From Postechiella sp039985655 (GTDB lineage: Bacteria > Bacteroidota > Bacteroidia > Flavobacteriales > Flavobacteriaceae): a stretch of 64,000 nt of DNA. The stretch lies in assembly GCA_039985655.1 (NCBI GenBank), contig JBDWSF010000003.1:1-64000 (forward strand), given 5' to 3'. A program made the position numbers and the translations under genes. A model generated the notes under the pieces. That model was not told the origin of the DNA, did no database searches, and was given only the letters and a program-made list of their open reading frames with translations. Below are positions 53,220 through 60,884 of this stretch, piece after piece; within the stretch, counting starts at the first letter, position 1; the number at the start of each line of letters is the position of its first letter.

Positions 53220-53576
53220 ATGGCAAGAGACGAACAATTAAAAGATCGATGGAGTTTGGTAGTAAAAAAACTATCCAATCAATTTGCAGACGGAGATACA
53301 CTAGACCTCGATGCCATTATTTACCTAATTGGTGTGCAAGAATTGGGGCAGCTCGATAGGTCTTTTAAAAAAGATCAAAAGCTCGACCTTATGCACATCG
53401 CTATCTGTAAACTTTTAACGCCGTACGGGTATTACGAGCTAGAATTTGTAGATAGCGAAGGTTGGCCACACTATAAAACAAAATCAGAATTGCCTAATTT
53501 AAAAGCTGGCGAACAAAGTGTTTTAATGAAAGAAGCCATTGTAAACTATTTTGTAGAGACCGATTACATAAGCTAA
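53220..53576 (+). CDS. Conserved hypothetical protein
   Basis: A 118-residue soluble protein that I do not recognise as a named family. It is charged and predicted helical, with phrases such as KDRWSLVVKKLSNQFADG, AIIYLIGVQELGQL and LMHIAICKLLTPYGYYELEF. No signal or membrane segment. A good start codon, a perfect -7 box upstream and a normal amino-acid composition support it as real. Confidence 0.75.
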   Translation: MARDEQLKDRWSLVVKKLSNQFADGDTLDLDAIIYLIGVQELGQLDRSFKKDQKLDLMHIAICKLLTPYGYYELEFVDSEGWPHYKTKSELPNLKAGEQSVLMKEAIVNYFVETDYIS

Positions 53577-53631
53577 ACCCGATGTCGTTTTGGGCGATCT
53601 TAATTTTTTAATTCAAATGATATCGAGAAGT

Positions 53632-53789
53632 TGGACGTTACCACAAGGGTCTGGCTTTATTCGTTGATTTATATTTTAAATTTAAGGTATTCATGAATGT
53701 AAACATTTCGGCAGTCGCTTTTTTGTGTTGCATAGGTGCAACAACACAAAAAGAGCTTCAACAAATGCCTCAATCCCTAACGCGGTCCA
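53632..53789 (+). repeat. Dispersed structured intergenic repeat, copy D
   Basis: It begins TTGGACGTTACCACAAGGGT and ends CAATCCCTAACGCGGTCCA, so the outermost bases (TGGAC/GTCCA) also pair. The interior holds its own hairpin at 53718-53753 (CTTTTTTGTGTTG against CAACACAAAAAG). Confidence 0.8.
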
Positions 53790-53851
53790 GTCCGTAGTAA
53801 TCCGTCTATAAGTCAGTAAAACTTCGTAAATTTATCATCTAAATGTTTTAA

Positions 53852-54787
53852 ATGAAAATTCTCCACTTAGACACCAATCACGAATTACTAATAAATCAAC
53901 TTAACGATTTAGGCTATACCAATCACGAAGATTATACATCCTCAAAAGAAGCCATAAAAGCTAAAATTCATGAATACGACGGATTCATAATTAGAAGTCG
54001 TTTCTCCATAGATAAAGCCTTTTTAGATGCAGCAATAAACCTAAAATTTATAGGTAGGGTAGGAGCCGGATTAGAAAATATAGATTGTGATTATGCCGAA
54101 AACAAAGGCATTACTCTTATTGCAGCTCCAGAAGGCAATAGAAACGCTGTAGGTGAACATAGCTTAGGCATGTTACTCTCTTTATTCAATAAATTAAATC
54201 GTGCAGACAAACAGGTTAGAAATGGAAAATGGTTGCGAGAAGATAATCGCGGCATCGAATTAGATGGTAGAACAGTTGGGTTAATTGGTTACGGAAACAT
54301 GGGGAAAGCCTTCGCTAAAAAGTTACGTGGGTTTGATTGCGAAGTATTGTGCTATGATATAAAAGAAAATATTGGAGATGCTAACGCAAAACAAGTCAAC
54401 TTATCAGAATTTCAAGAAAAGGTGGATGTGGTGAGTTTGCATACGCCGCAAACATCGCTAACTCTAAAAATGGTGAACTCACAATTTATAAATCAATTTA
54501 AAAAACCGTTTTGGCTAATAAATACAGCCCGTGGCAAAAGTGTTGTTACTGCAGATTTAGTTGAAGCATTAAAATCTAGTAGAATTTTAGGAGCGGGACT
54601 CGATGTTCTAGAATACGAAAAAGCATCATTCGAAACGTTGTTTTCTTCAGAATTACCAGAAGCCTTTCAATATTTAATAGAATCCGAAAACGTATTATTA
54701 ACTCCACATGTTGGTGGATGGACAGTAGAAAGTAAAGAAAAATTAGCACAAACTATTGTTGATAAAATTAAAGCAAATTTTTGTTAA
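53852..54787 (+). CDS. D-2-hydroxyacid dehydrogenase (phosphoglycerate dehydrogenase-like)
   Basis: A 311-residue NAD-dependent dehydrogenase with the nucleotide-binding motif VGLIGYGNMGKAFA (near residue 145), the catalytic arginine in INTARGKSVV, the glutamate region, and the histidine in LTPHVGGWT. It lacks a C-terminal ACT domain, so it is a short-form hydroxyacid dehydrogenase rather than a classical regulated SerA. The substrate could be 3-phosphoglycerate or another 2-hydroxyacid. Confidence 0.85.
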   Translation: MKILHLDTNHELLINQLNDLGYTNHEDYTSSKEAIKAKIHEYDGFIIRSRFSIDKAFLDAAINLKFIGRVGAGLENIDCDYAENKGITLIAAPEGNRNAVGEHSLGMLLSLFNKLNRADKQVRNGKWLREDNRGIELDGRTVGLIGYGNMGKAFAKKLRGFDCEVLCYDIKENIGDANAKQVNLSEFQEKVDVVSLHTPQTSLTLKMVNSQFINQFKKPFWLINTARGKSVVTADLVEALKSSRILGAGLDVLEYEKASFETLFSSELPEAFQYLIESENVLLTPHVGGWTVESKEKLAQTIVDKIKANFC

Positions 54788-54844
54788 CTTTATATCAAAA
54801 ATAATTCCTCTAGGCTTTATCTTTAGGTTTCCGTTGAAATTGTC

Positions 54845-54914
54845 ATTCCCGTGAAATCGTAAGATTCATAAATTCATTCTTATAAAAATATTAGATAATG
54901 AATAAAACGGGAAT
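54845..54914 (+). repeat. Hairpin element with an inserted loop, before the DUF1801 gene
   Basis: ATTCCCGT (54845-54852) and ACGGGAAT (54907-54914) pair perfectly around a 54-base AT-rich loop. The arms match the CCCGCGAAGGCGGG-type element at 57584, but here the tetraloop has been replaced by a longer sequence. Confidence 0.65.
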
Positions 54915-54929
54915 CTAAAACTATGTAAC

Positions 54930-55388
54930 ATGCAATCTAAAGCAGCATCAGCGCAACAGTACATTGACGAATTACCCGAAGATAGAAAAGAACCCGTTCA
55001 AAAACTAAGACAACAAATTTTAGAGAACCTTCCAAAAGGTATGGAAGAAGCCATCAGTTATGGCATGTTAGGATATGTGGTTCCACATTCGGTATATCCA
55101 AACGGTTACCATTGCAATCCTAAATTACCATTACCTTTTATGAATTTAGCCTCACAAAAAAACTTTATAGCAGTTTATAGTATGGCTTTGTATTCTAAAA
55201 AAGAATTAATGGATTGGTTTATTGCGGAGTATGCTAAACGTTGCAAGTATAAATTAGATATGGGAAAAAGTTGCATTCGTTTTAAAAAAATGAATGATAT
55301 TCCTTTTGGCCTCATAGGAGAATTAACTGCAAAAATGAGCACCGAAGCATGGATTAAAACCTATGAAACTGCAACCATTAAAAAATAG
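54930..55388 (+). CDS. DUF1801 protein
   Basis: A 152-residue protein of the DUF1801 (YdhG-like) family: AQQYIDELPEDRKEPVQKLR, EEAISYGMLGYV and a GKSCIRFKKMNDIP near the end. The fold is SRPBCC-unrelated and its function is unknown. It precedes the VOC gene by 7 bp and probably shares a transcript. Confidence 0.85.
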   Translation: MQSKAASAQQYIDELPEDRKEPVQKLRQQILENLPKGMEEAISYGMLGYVVPHSVYPNGYHCNPKLPLPFMNLASQKNFIAVYSMALYSKKELMDWFIAEYAKRCKYKLDMGKSCIRFKKMNDIPFGLIGELTAKMSTEAWIKTYETATIKK

Positions 55389-55395
55389 ACTATCA

Positions 55396-55782
55396 ATGAA
55401 AAATCGTGTAATAGGCATTGGCGGTTTGTTTTTCAAAACCAAAGACCCAAAAGCAACAAAAGATTGGTATAAAAAACATTTAGGTTTTAATACAGACGAT
55501 TATGGCTGTACCTTTTGGTGGAAAGACGAAAACGGAAATAAATGTTCAACGCAATGGAGTCCATTTCCAGAAAAAACGAAATACTTTGTGCCCTCAAAAA
55601 AAGAATTTATGTTTAATTATCGCGTAGAAAATTTGCATGAATTACTGAAAATATTAAAAGATGAAGGCGTAACTATTGTTGGTGAAGTTGAAGAATACGA
55701 ATACGGAAAATTTGGGTGGATTTTAGACAACGACGGTAATAAAATTGAACTTTGGGAACCAGTAGATTCTGCTTTTTTGTAA
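55396..55782 (+). CDS. VOC-family (glyoxalase-like) protein
   Basis: A 128-residue vicinal-oxygen-chelate protein with two beta-alpha-beta-beta-beta units: GGLFFKTKDPKATKDWYKKH, then GEVEEYEYGKFGWILDNDG and the final metal-binding glutamate in NKIELWEP. The substrate is unknown. I chose the ATG at 55396 because a start at 55363 would overlap the DUF1801 gene and add unrelated residues. Confidence 0.87.
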   Translation: MKNRVIGIGGLFFKTKDPKATKDWYKKHLGFNTDDYGCTFWWKDENGNKCSTQWSPFPEKTKYFVPSKKEFMFNYRVENLHELLKILKDEGVTIVGEVEEYEYGKFGWILDNDGNKIELWEPVDSAFL

Positions 55783-55835
55783 ATTTGTGTTTTAACTCGA
55801 AGAATAATACTTGTTTTTCGAATTAACCAATCAAA

Positions 55836-55866
55836 TTGTCATCACCGCGAATGCGGAAATCTAAAC
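55836..55866 (+). repeat. Degenerate hairpin element upstream of the TauE/SafE gene
   Basis: TTGTCATCACCGCGAATGCGG then AAATCTAAAC. It resembles the elements at 15631, 54845 and 57584 (GTCATTCCCGCGAA ... GGGAATCT) with several substitutions. Confidence 0.5.
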
Positions 55867-55876
55867 ACTAGAATTA

Positions 55877-56641
55877 TTGTCATATATAGAAATTCTTCAA
55901 TCTTATAACTTGTCAATAATCCAATGGGTCTCCATTTGTTTTGCTGGTTTTTTATTGGGTGTCTCAAAATCTGGAATTAAAGGGATTGGTATTGTCATTG
56001 TTTTAATTTTAGCATTTGTATTTGGCGAAAAAGCATCGACAGGTATTTTGTTACCCATGCTTATTTGTGCTGATATTATAGCCGTAGTTTATTATAACAA
56101 GCATGCCCAATGGACATACATTTTTAAACTCTTACCCTTTATGCTTGTTGGAGTTTTAGTAGGAGTTTGGATAGGAAACGATATTTCGGAGGTCGTGTTT
56201 AAAAAATTAATGGCTGTTATTATAATAGTGTCTGTACTCATCATGTTTTATTTTGAAAGCAGAAAAAAAATAACCGTTCCCAAAAGCAAATTATTTTCAA
56301 GTACAGCCGGTTTTTTAGCCGGTTTTGCAACTATGATTGGTAATTTGGCCGGGCCTATTGCAAATGTGTATTTTTTGGCTATTCGGTTTCCGAAAAATGA
56401 ATTTATTGGTACAGCGGCATGGTTGTTTTTTATCATTAACGTGTTTAAATTACCCTTTCATTTTTTTGTTTGGAAAACAGTAAGCATCGATACATTAGTA
56501 TTAAACGCTGTTTTAATCCCATCTGTGGTTATTGGTTTTTTTGTCGGCGCAGCTATTGTTAAGTTAATCTCTAATGTTAACTACAGACGCTTTATATTTA
56601 TTATTACTGCAATTGGAGGAATTATTATGTTATTTCGATAA
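55877..56641 (+). CDS. TauE/SafE-family transporter
   Basis: A 254-residue polytopic protein with seven to eight helices. The duplicated TauE/SafE motif is visible as FAGFLLGVSKSGIKG near the N-terminus and AGFLAGFATMIGNLAGPI in the second half. The family exports sulfite, sulfoacetate or other small organic anions. It starts at TTG (MSYIEILQS), since no ATG lies before the first helix. Confidence 0.88.
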   Translation: MSYIEILQSYNLSIIQWVSICFAGFLLGVSKSGIKGIGIVIVLILAFVFGEKASTGILLPMLICADIIAVVYYNKHAQWTYIFKLLPFMLVGVLVGVWIGNDISEVVFKKLMAVIIIVSVLIMFYFESRKKITVPKSKLFSSTAGFLAGFATMIGNLAGPIANVYFLAIRFPKNEFIGTAAWLFFIINVFKLPFHFFVWKTVSIDTLVLNAVLIPSVVIGFFVGAAIVKLISNVNYRRFIFIITAIGGIIMLFR

Positions 56642-56737
56642 TTCATTTTGTAACATACTATTAATTTAGTATACATATAGTTAGTAGTAAAAATAATTTT
56701 ACTAATTTTATAACTTAACCATATAATATTTAAGACA

Positions 56738-57157
56738 ATGTCTGATGAAAAAAATTTAAGCGACGACCTAGACGATATGTTAGGTGACGCAAAGGAAGGT
56801 GCTAAAAAGGCAGCAGATAAAGCAAGCGAATTTGCTGATGAGGCCAAGGAAAAAGCAAAAGAGTTTGCCGGAGATGCTAAGGAAGCAGCTTCAGAGTTTG
56901 CAAAAGAAGCTAATGAAGCTCTTGGAGGAGAAAATAAAAAATTAGTTGCAGGTATTGTTGCTATTTTAATTGGTTCATTAGGAATTCATAAATTTATATT
57001 AGGTTATCAAAAAGAGGGTATCATTCAACTAATAGCAACTTTTGTTACTTGTGGAATTGCTAGTATTATTCCTTTTATTGAAGGTATAATATATCTAACT
57101 AAATCTGATGAAGAATTTTATAATACCTATCAAGTTGGTAAGAAAGGCTGGTTTTAA
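56738..57157 (+). CDS. TM2-domain protein with amphipathic repeat N-terminus
   Basis: A 139-residue protein. Residues about 10-65 repeat an alanine/lysine/glutamate pattern (KEGAKKAADKASEF, DEAKEKAKEFAGDAKEAASE) like LEA or YtxH-type amphipathic helices. Residues about 68-139 form a TM2 domain with two helices and the GSLGIHKFILGYQKEGI motif. The role is unknown. Followed by its own terminator. Confidence 0.88.
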   Translation: MSDEKNLSDDLDDMLGDAKEGAKKAADKASEFADEAKEKAKEFAGDAKEAASEFAKEANEALGGENKKLVAGIVAILIGSLGIHKFILGYQKEGIIQLIATFVTCGIASIIPFIEGIIYLTKSDEEFYNTYQVGKKGWF

Positions 57158-57172
57158 AGTCGTATAAATAAT

Positions 57173-57206
57173 AAAAAAGTCAAATATTTTATGTTTGACT
57201 TTTTTT
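57173..57206 (+). terminator. Intrinsic terminator after the TM2 gene
   Basis: AAAAAAGTCAAA and TTTGACTTTTTT form a perfect 12-bp stem (57173-57184, 57194-57205), with an A run before and a T run after. It lies 16 bp past the stop codon. Confidence 0.9.
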
Positions 57207-57248
57207 ATTCAAATTAACATCGTAATATTGCAATATACAAATAATATA

Positions 57249-57572
57249 ATGGGTATTACAAAAACACAAATGTTTACAGAACAACAAAACGATTTAGCGC
57301 TGTTTTTTAAAGTGCTTGGTCATCCTGCACGAGTCGCTATTTTACAATACATAAGTAATCAAAATGCCTGTATTTGTAACGATTTGGTTGACGAAATTGG
57401 TTTGGCACAAGCCACTATATCTCAACATTTAAAAGAGTTAAAAAGTATAGGTTTATTAAACGGTGAAGTAGAAGGAAAAAAAATGTGCTATTGTATTAAT
57501 GTTGAACGTTGGACGGTTATACAAAAGCAATTAAACACATTTTTTAATACAACAAAATCTAATTGTTGCTAG
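57249..57572 (+). CDS. arsR: ArsR/SmtB-family metalloregulator
   Basis: A 107-residue winged-helix repressor. LFFKVLGHPARVAILQYI opens the HTH. A CIC pair (NACICNDLVDEIG, C45/C47 region) sits where ArsR proteins bind arsenite, and ISQHLKELKSIGLL is the recognition helix. The C-terminus ends KSNCC, an extra cysteine pair. I chose the ATG at 57249; an upstream start at 57195 lies inside the preceding terminator. It heads the arsR-DUF6428-arsC-like cluster and should repress it until a metalloid binds. Confidence 0.9.
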   Translation: MGITKTQMFTEQQNDLALFFKVLGHPARVAILQYISNQNACICNDLVDEIGLAQATISQHLKELKSIGLLNGEVEGKKMCYCINVERWTVIQKQLNTFFNTTKSNCC

Positions 57573-57583
57573 TCTATTTTGCC

Positions 57584-57603
57584 ATTCCCGCGAAGGCGGG
57601 AAT
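57584..57603 (+). repeat. CCCGCGAAGGCGGG hairpin element between arsR and DUF6428
   Basis: ATTCCCGC, loop GAAG and GCGGGAAT form an 8-bp perfect stem, 12 bp past the arsR stop. It is the best-preserved example of the family in this window. As a strong GC hairpin it may attenuate read-through or stabilise the mRNA end. Confidence 0.7.
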
Positions 57604-57639
57604 CTATAATTTTTAATATTCATTCAAAAGAAATAAAAT

Positions 57640-58140
57640 ATGAAAACACAAGAATTTTTTAACGTTTTAGAACAACATAAAGATAAATCTTTATTGTTTG
57701 AATATGCACCAAATTTACTCGTTGGCGCTAATTATCATATTACAGAAGTAAAGCATTTAACTGTAGATTCTGTAGATTGCGGAGCACAAACCGATGCTTG
57801 GAAAGAAACTATAATTCAGTTATGGGAAAGCCCAAGCGAATTAGGGAAAACAGAATACATGACCGTATTTAAAGCCATTGCTATTCTTAAAAAAGTAGGA
57901 ACCATGAAACCCTATGTTGCAGATTCTGAAGTAAAATTTGAATATGGCAATGTTGCTTTTCATACAGCACAATTATTCGTTAACGATTTCGAAATAAAAA
58001 ACAATAACTTAATTGTTAAATTAGCGATCGAAAAAACAGATTGTAAGGCTAAAGAGCTATGTGGCGTTCAAGAAAAAGATTTAGAAACCATTTCGAGCAA
58101 CCAAGAACCTTGCTGTACACCTGATGGAAATTGTTGTTAA
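57640..58140 (+). CDS. DUF6428 protein of the arsenic-type cluster
   Basis: A 166-residue soluble protein of the DUF6428 family, found in Bacteroidota next to arsR and arsenate-reductase-like genes. The visible features are YHITEVKHLTVDSVDCGA near residue 35 and a cysteine-rich tail (EPCCTPDGNCC). The pattern of cysteines here and at the ArsR C-terminus suggests metalloid or copper contact, but the function is not established. Confidence 0.8.
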   Translation: MKTQEFFNVLEQHKDKSLLFEYAPNLLVGANYHITEVKHLTVDSVDCGAQTDAWKETIIQLWESPSELGKTEYMTVFKAIAILKKVGTMKPYVADSEVKFEYGNVAFHTAQLFVNDFEIKNNNLIVKLAIEKTDCKAKELCGVQEKDLETISSNQEPCCTPDGNCC

Positions 58141-58152
58141 TCATTAAATGAG

Positions 58153-58776
58153 ATGAATACTATGATATTGTTTGAAACCATTTCTAATACTATAAAATCA
58201 TTAGAAATAACTGAAATTTCAGAAGAAAGAAAAAGGGTGCTTAACCCTTTAATAGAGTATTTAAAAGATAAGATTAAAACCAATACATCTATTCGTTTAA
58301 ATTTTATTTGCACCCATAATTCACGCCGGAGTCATTTGTCACAAGTTTGGGCGCAAACTATGGCTAGTTATTATCATATTAATAATGTGTCCTGCTATTC
58401 TGGAGGAACAGAGGCAACAGCCATGTTTCCAAAAGTAGGAGAAACGTTAACGAATCAAGGGTTTCAAATTTTAAAATTATCAGAAGATAATAATCCAGTT
58501 TACAGTATCAAGTTTTCTAAAAACGAACCGTCTATTATAGCATTTTCTAAACAGTTTAGTGATGCTTTTAATCCTGCTTCAGAGTTTGCTGCAATTATGA
58601 CTTGCGCATCGGCAGATCAAGGGTGTCCGATGGTTTTTGGATGTGATAAACGCATTGCAATAACTTATGAAGATCCAAAGAAGTCTGATGGAACAGCACT
58701 TCAAACAGAAACGTATCATAAACGAAGTTTGCAAATAGCAACCGAAATGAAGTTTGTTTTTTCTAGTTTAAGCTAG
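58153..58776 (+). CDS. Arsenate reductase-like protein tyrosine phosphatase
   Basis: A 207-residue low-molecular-weight phosphatase-fold protein. The catalytic P-loop CTHNSRRSHL (C53, R59) is the CX5R motif. Additional cysteines in MTCASADQGCPMVFGC fit the thiol relay of ArsC-type reductases. It would reduce arsenate to arsenite. It is the last gene of the cluster, 12 bp after DUF6428; no arsenite export gene follows. Confidence 0.83.
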   Translation: MNTMILFETISNTIKSLEITEISEERKRVLNPLIEYLKDKIKTNTSIRLNFICTHNSRRSHLSQVWAQTMASYYHINNVSCYSGGTEATAMFPKVGETLTNQGFQILKLSEDNNPVYSIKFSKNEPSIIAFSKQFSDAFNPASEFAAIMTCASADQGCPMVFGCDKRIAITYEDPKKSDGTALQTETYHKRSLQIATEMKFVFSSLS

Positions 58777-58827
58777 TTCGTTTACTTTTGTTTTATGATT
58801 TTAAAAGTATGTAACACGTTGCCTAAC

Positions 58828-58882
58828 TGAGCGCAATCGAAGTTTTAATCCTTTGAAAACGAATGTATTTCGACTGCGCTCA
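58828..58882. repeat. GAGCGCAGTCGAA inverted repeat between convergent genes
   Basis: TGAGCGCAATCGAA (58828-58841) and TTCGACTGCGCTCA (58869-58882) pair with one mismatch across a 27-nt loop. It lies between the arsC-like and olsF-like stops and may terminate both transcripts. Confidence 0.7.
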
Positions 58883-58927
58883 ATATGACATTTTAAACTA
58901 AAAACTTACGTTTTAGATTCTTTTTAC

Positions 58928-60778
58928 TTATTTATCCCCGTTACTACCAGAAAACTTCCGCTCCAATTCAGCTTGAAACTCTTCCATAACAGGACGCACT
59001 GTACTCTCAGGTAGGTCTTTAATTTTAATATACATCAATCCGTCTACAGCATTATTAAATAACGGATCGACATTAAAAGCAACTAATCTCGCGTTTTGCT
59101 TTATGTATTTTTTAAGCAATACAGGTAAGCGTAAAGCTCCTGGTTCTATTTCATCAATAATCTTGTCAAACTTGTTTAAATCGGCTTCTGTAGCATCAAA
59201 AACAAAGTCTTTGTCAGCATCTTTCAGTTTTACTTTAAATTCTTTCTTAGGATGCACATATTGGGCTATATAGGGATCGTAATAATGTGATTTCATAAAC
59301 TCAATCATCAATGATTTTGAGAAATTTGAAAACTGATTACTAATACTTACACCTCCAATTAAAAACTTATGTTCTGGATGTCTTAGTGTGGTGTGTACAA
59401 TACCTTTCCAAAGTAAAAATAAAGGCATTGGTTTTTGTTGATATTCTTTAATAATGAAAGCGCGACCAAGCTCAATAGATTCGCTCATCATTTTATAAAG
59501 TTCGGGCTCAAAACGAAATAGATCTTGAAGATAGAAACCATCAATACCAAAACGTTCGAAAATTTTAGACCCCAAGCCCATTCTATAAGCCCCAGCAATG
59601 CTGTTTTTCTCAGAATCCCATAGAAACATGTGGTGATAATAACCATCAAATACATCTAAATCTATAGCTTCATTGGTGCCTTCTCCAACTTCCCTAAACG
59701 TAATTTCTCGAAGCCTCCCAATTTCTCTTATAATATTCGGAATGTTTTCAGCTGGTGCCAAATAGACTTCATAATTCTTGCTTTTTAATAAGCGATGATC
59801 GTCTTTTCTCAAGGTTTCAACTTCAGTAATCATAACCTCAGAACTAACAGGTGTTACAATCTTTTTAGGCGTTTTAGGAACTTTTAAAGTCGACGAAATA
59901 TTATCTAAAATCTTTGCTTTTTCTTCAAACGAGTTAGAAAGCATATACGTTTTTCGTCTTATAAATTCTGAAAAATCTTTAAGTTCGATATGCTCTTTTT
60001 GGTCTTTAACAGTAATAGGTTTACCTATTCTAACTTTAATAAGTCTACGCTTTTGTGTTAAAACTTCAGATGGTAGTTTTGCCGTTCTAAACGTATCACT
60101 AATTTTAGAAAGCCTATAAAAAAGTTTGCTATTTTTAGCATGAAAGTAAATTGGAATAACAGGAACGCCTGCTTTTTGAACCAATTTCATAGCAGCTTCT
60201 TCCCAGGGTTTATCAACAACCAATTTACCATCTCTATAGGTCGATACTTCTCCAGCAGGAAATAGCCCTAAAGGGTGTCCGTTGCGTAAATGCAGTATCG
60301 CGCTTTTAAAACCTGCAATACTCGATTTTACATCTTTCCTGTCTTCAAAAGGATTAACAGGCATAATGTACGGTATTAACGGCTTGATACGATATAGTAA
60401 AAAATTCGCGATAATTTTGAAGTCTTTACGCTGTTCTACCATCAATTTTAATAGTAAAATACCATCTATGCCTCCAAGTGGATGATTAGAGACCGTTATA
60501 TAAGCCCCATCTTTTGGTAAGCGTTTTAAATCTTCTTCAGGGATATCGAATTTAATTTGATATTCCTCTAAAATCTTATCTAAAAACTCACCATCTTTTA
60601 AATGTTTGTTTTTTAGATAAAACTTATTAATAGTAGATATTTTAAGCAGTTTCATTAATAGCCAACCTATAAACGTTCCGATAAATCCATATTTATCAAC
60701 GTTTATTGCTTTAGCTACTTCTTTAGCCGAAACTAAACCTATATCTTTCTTTTTGGACATGCTTACAAACCTAATCAT
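58928..60778 (-). CDS. olsF: Bifunctional acyltransferase (OlsF-like, ornithine/amino-acid lipid synthesis)
   Basis: A 616-residue fusion. Residues about 30-290 are a PlsC-type lysophospholipid acyltransferase (ITVSNHPLGGIDG near 99, GLFPAGEVSTYRDGKL). Residues about 335-560 match the OlsB/hemolysin-like GNAT family (LREITFREVGEGTNEAIDLD, YRMGLGSKIF, ELGRAFI). In Flavobacterium johnsoniae and Serratia OlsF the C-terminal part N-acylates ornithine and the N-terminal part adds the second acyl chain. Here an aminolipid product is inferred. The box is NHx5D rather than NHx4D. The start may be 60778 or the in-frame ATG at 60760 (MSKKKDIGL). Confidence 0.82.
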   Translation of the reverse strand: MIRFVSMSKKKDIGLVSAKEVAKAINVDKYGFIGTFIGWLLMKLLKISTINKFYLKNKHLKDGEFLDKILEEYQIKFDIPEEDLKRLPKDGAYITVSNHPLGGIDGILLLKLMVEQRKDFKIIANFLLYRIKPLIPYIMPVNPFEDRKDVKSSIAGFKSAILHLRNGHPLGLFPAGEVSTYRDGKLVVDKPWEEAAMKLVQKAGVPVIPIYFHAKNSKLFYRLSKISDTFRTAKLPSEVLTQKRRLIKVRIGKPITVKDQKEHIELKDFSEFIRRKTYMLSNSFEEKAKILDNISSTLKVPKTPKKIVTPVSSEVMITEVETLRKDDHRLLKSKNYEVYLAPAENIPNIIREIGRLREITFREVGEGTNEAIDLDVFDGYYHHMFLWDSEKNSIAGAYRMGLGSKIFERFGIDGFYLQDLFRFEPELYKMMSESIELGRAFIIKEYQQKPMPLFLLWKGIVHTTLRHPEHKFLIGGVSISNQFSNFSKSLMIEFMKSHYYDPYIAQYVHPKKEFKVKLKDADKDFVFDATEADLNKFDKIIDEIEPGALRLPVLLKKYIKQNARLVAFNVDPLFNNAVDGLMYIKIKDLPESTVRPVMEEFQAELERKFSGSNGDK

Positions 60779-60884
60779 TTTTTATACTCAAATCAAGAAT
60801 GAAAGGTCTTTAATTCAGAGCTCATTTCGACTTTTATGAGTAACAACGATTTACTTTTAATGTTATTTGAATACGCAAAAAAAA

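Noticed and set aside
55877..57157. TauE/SafE or TM2 protein as the missing arsenite exporter of the ars cluster
   Set aside because: Neither family exports arsenite, and the TM2 gene has its own strong terminator before arsR.
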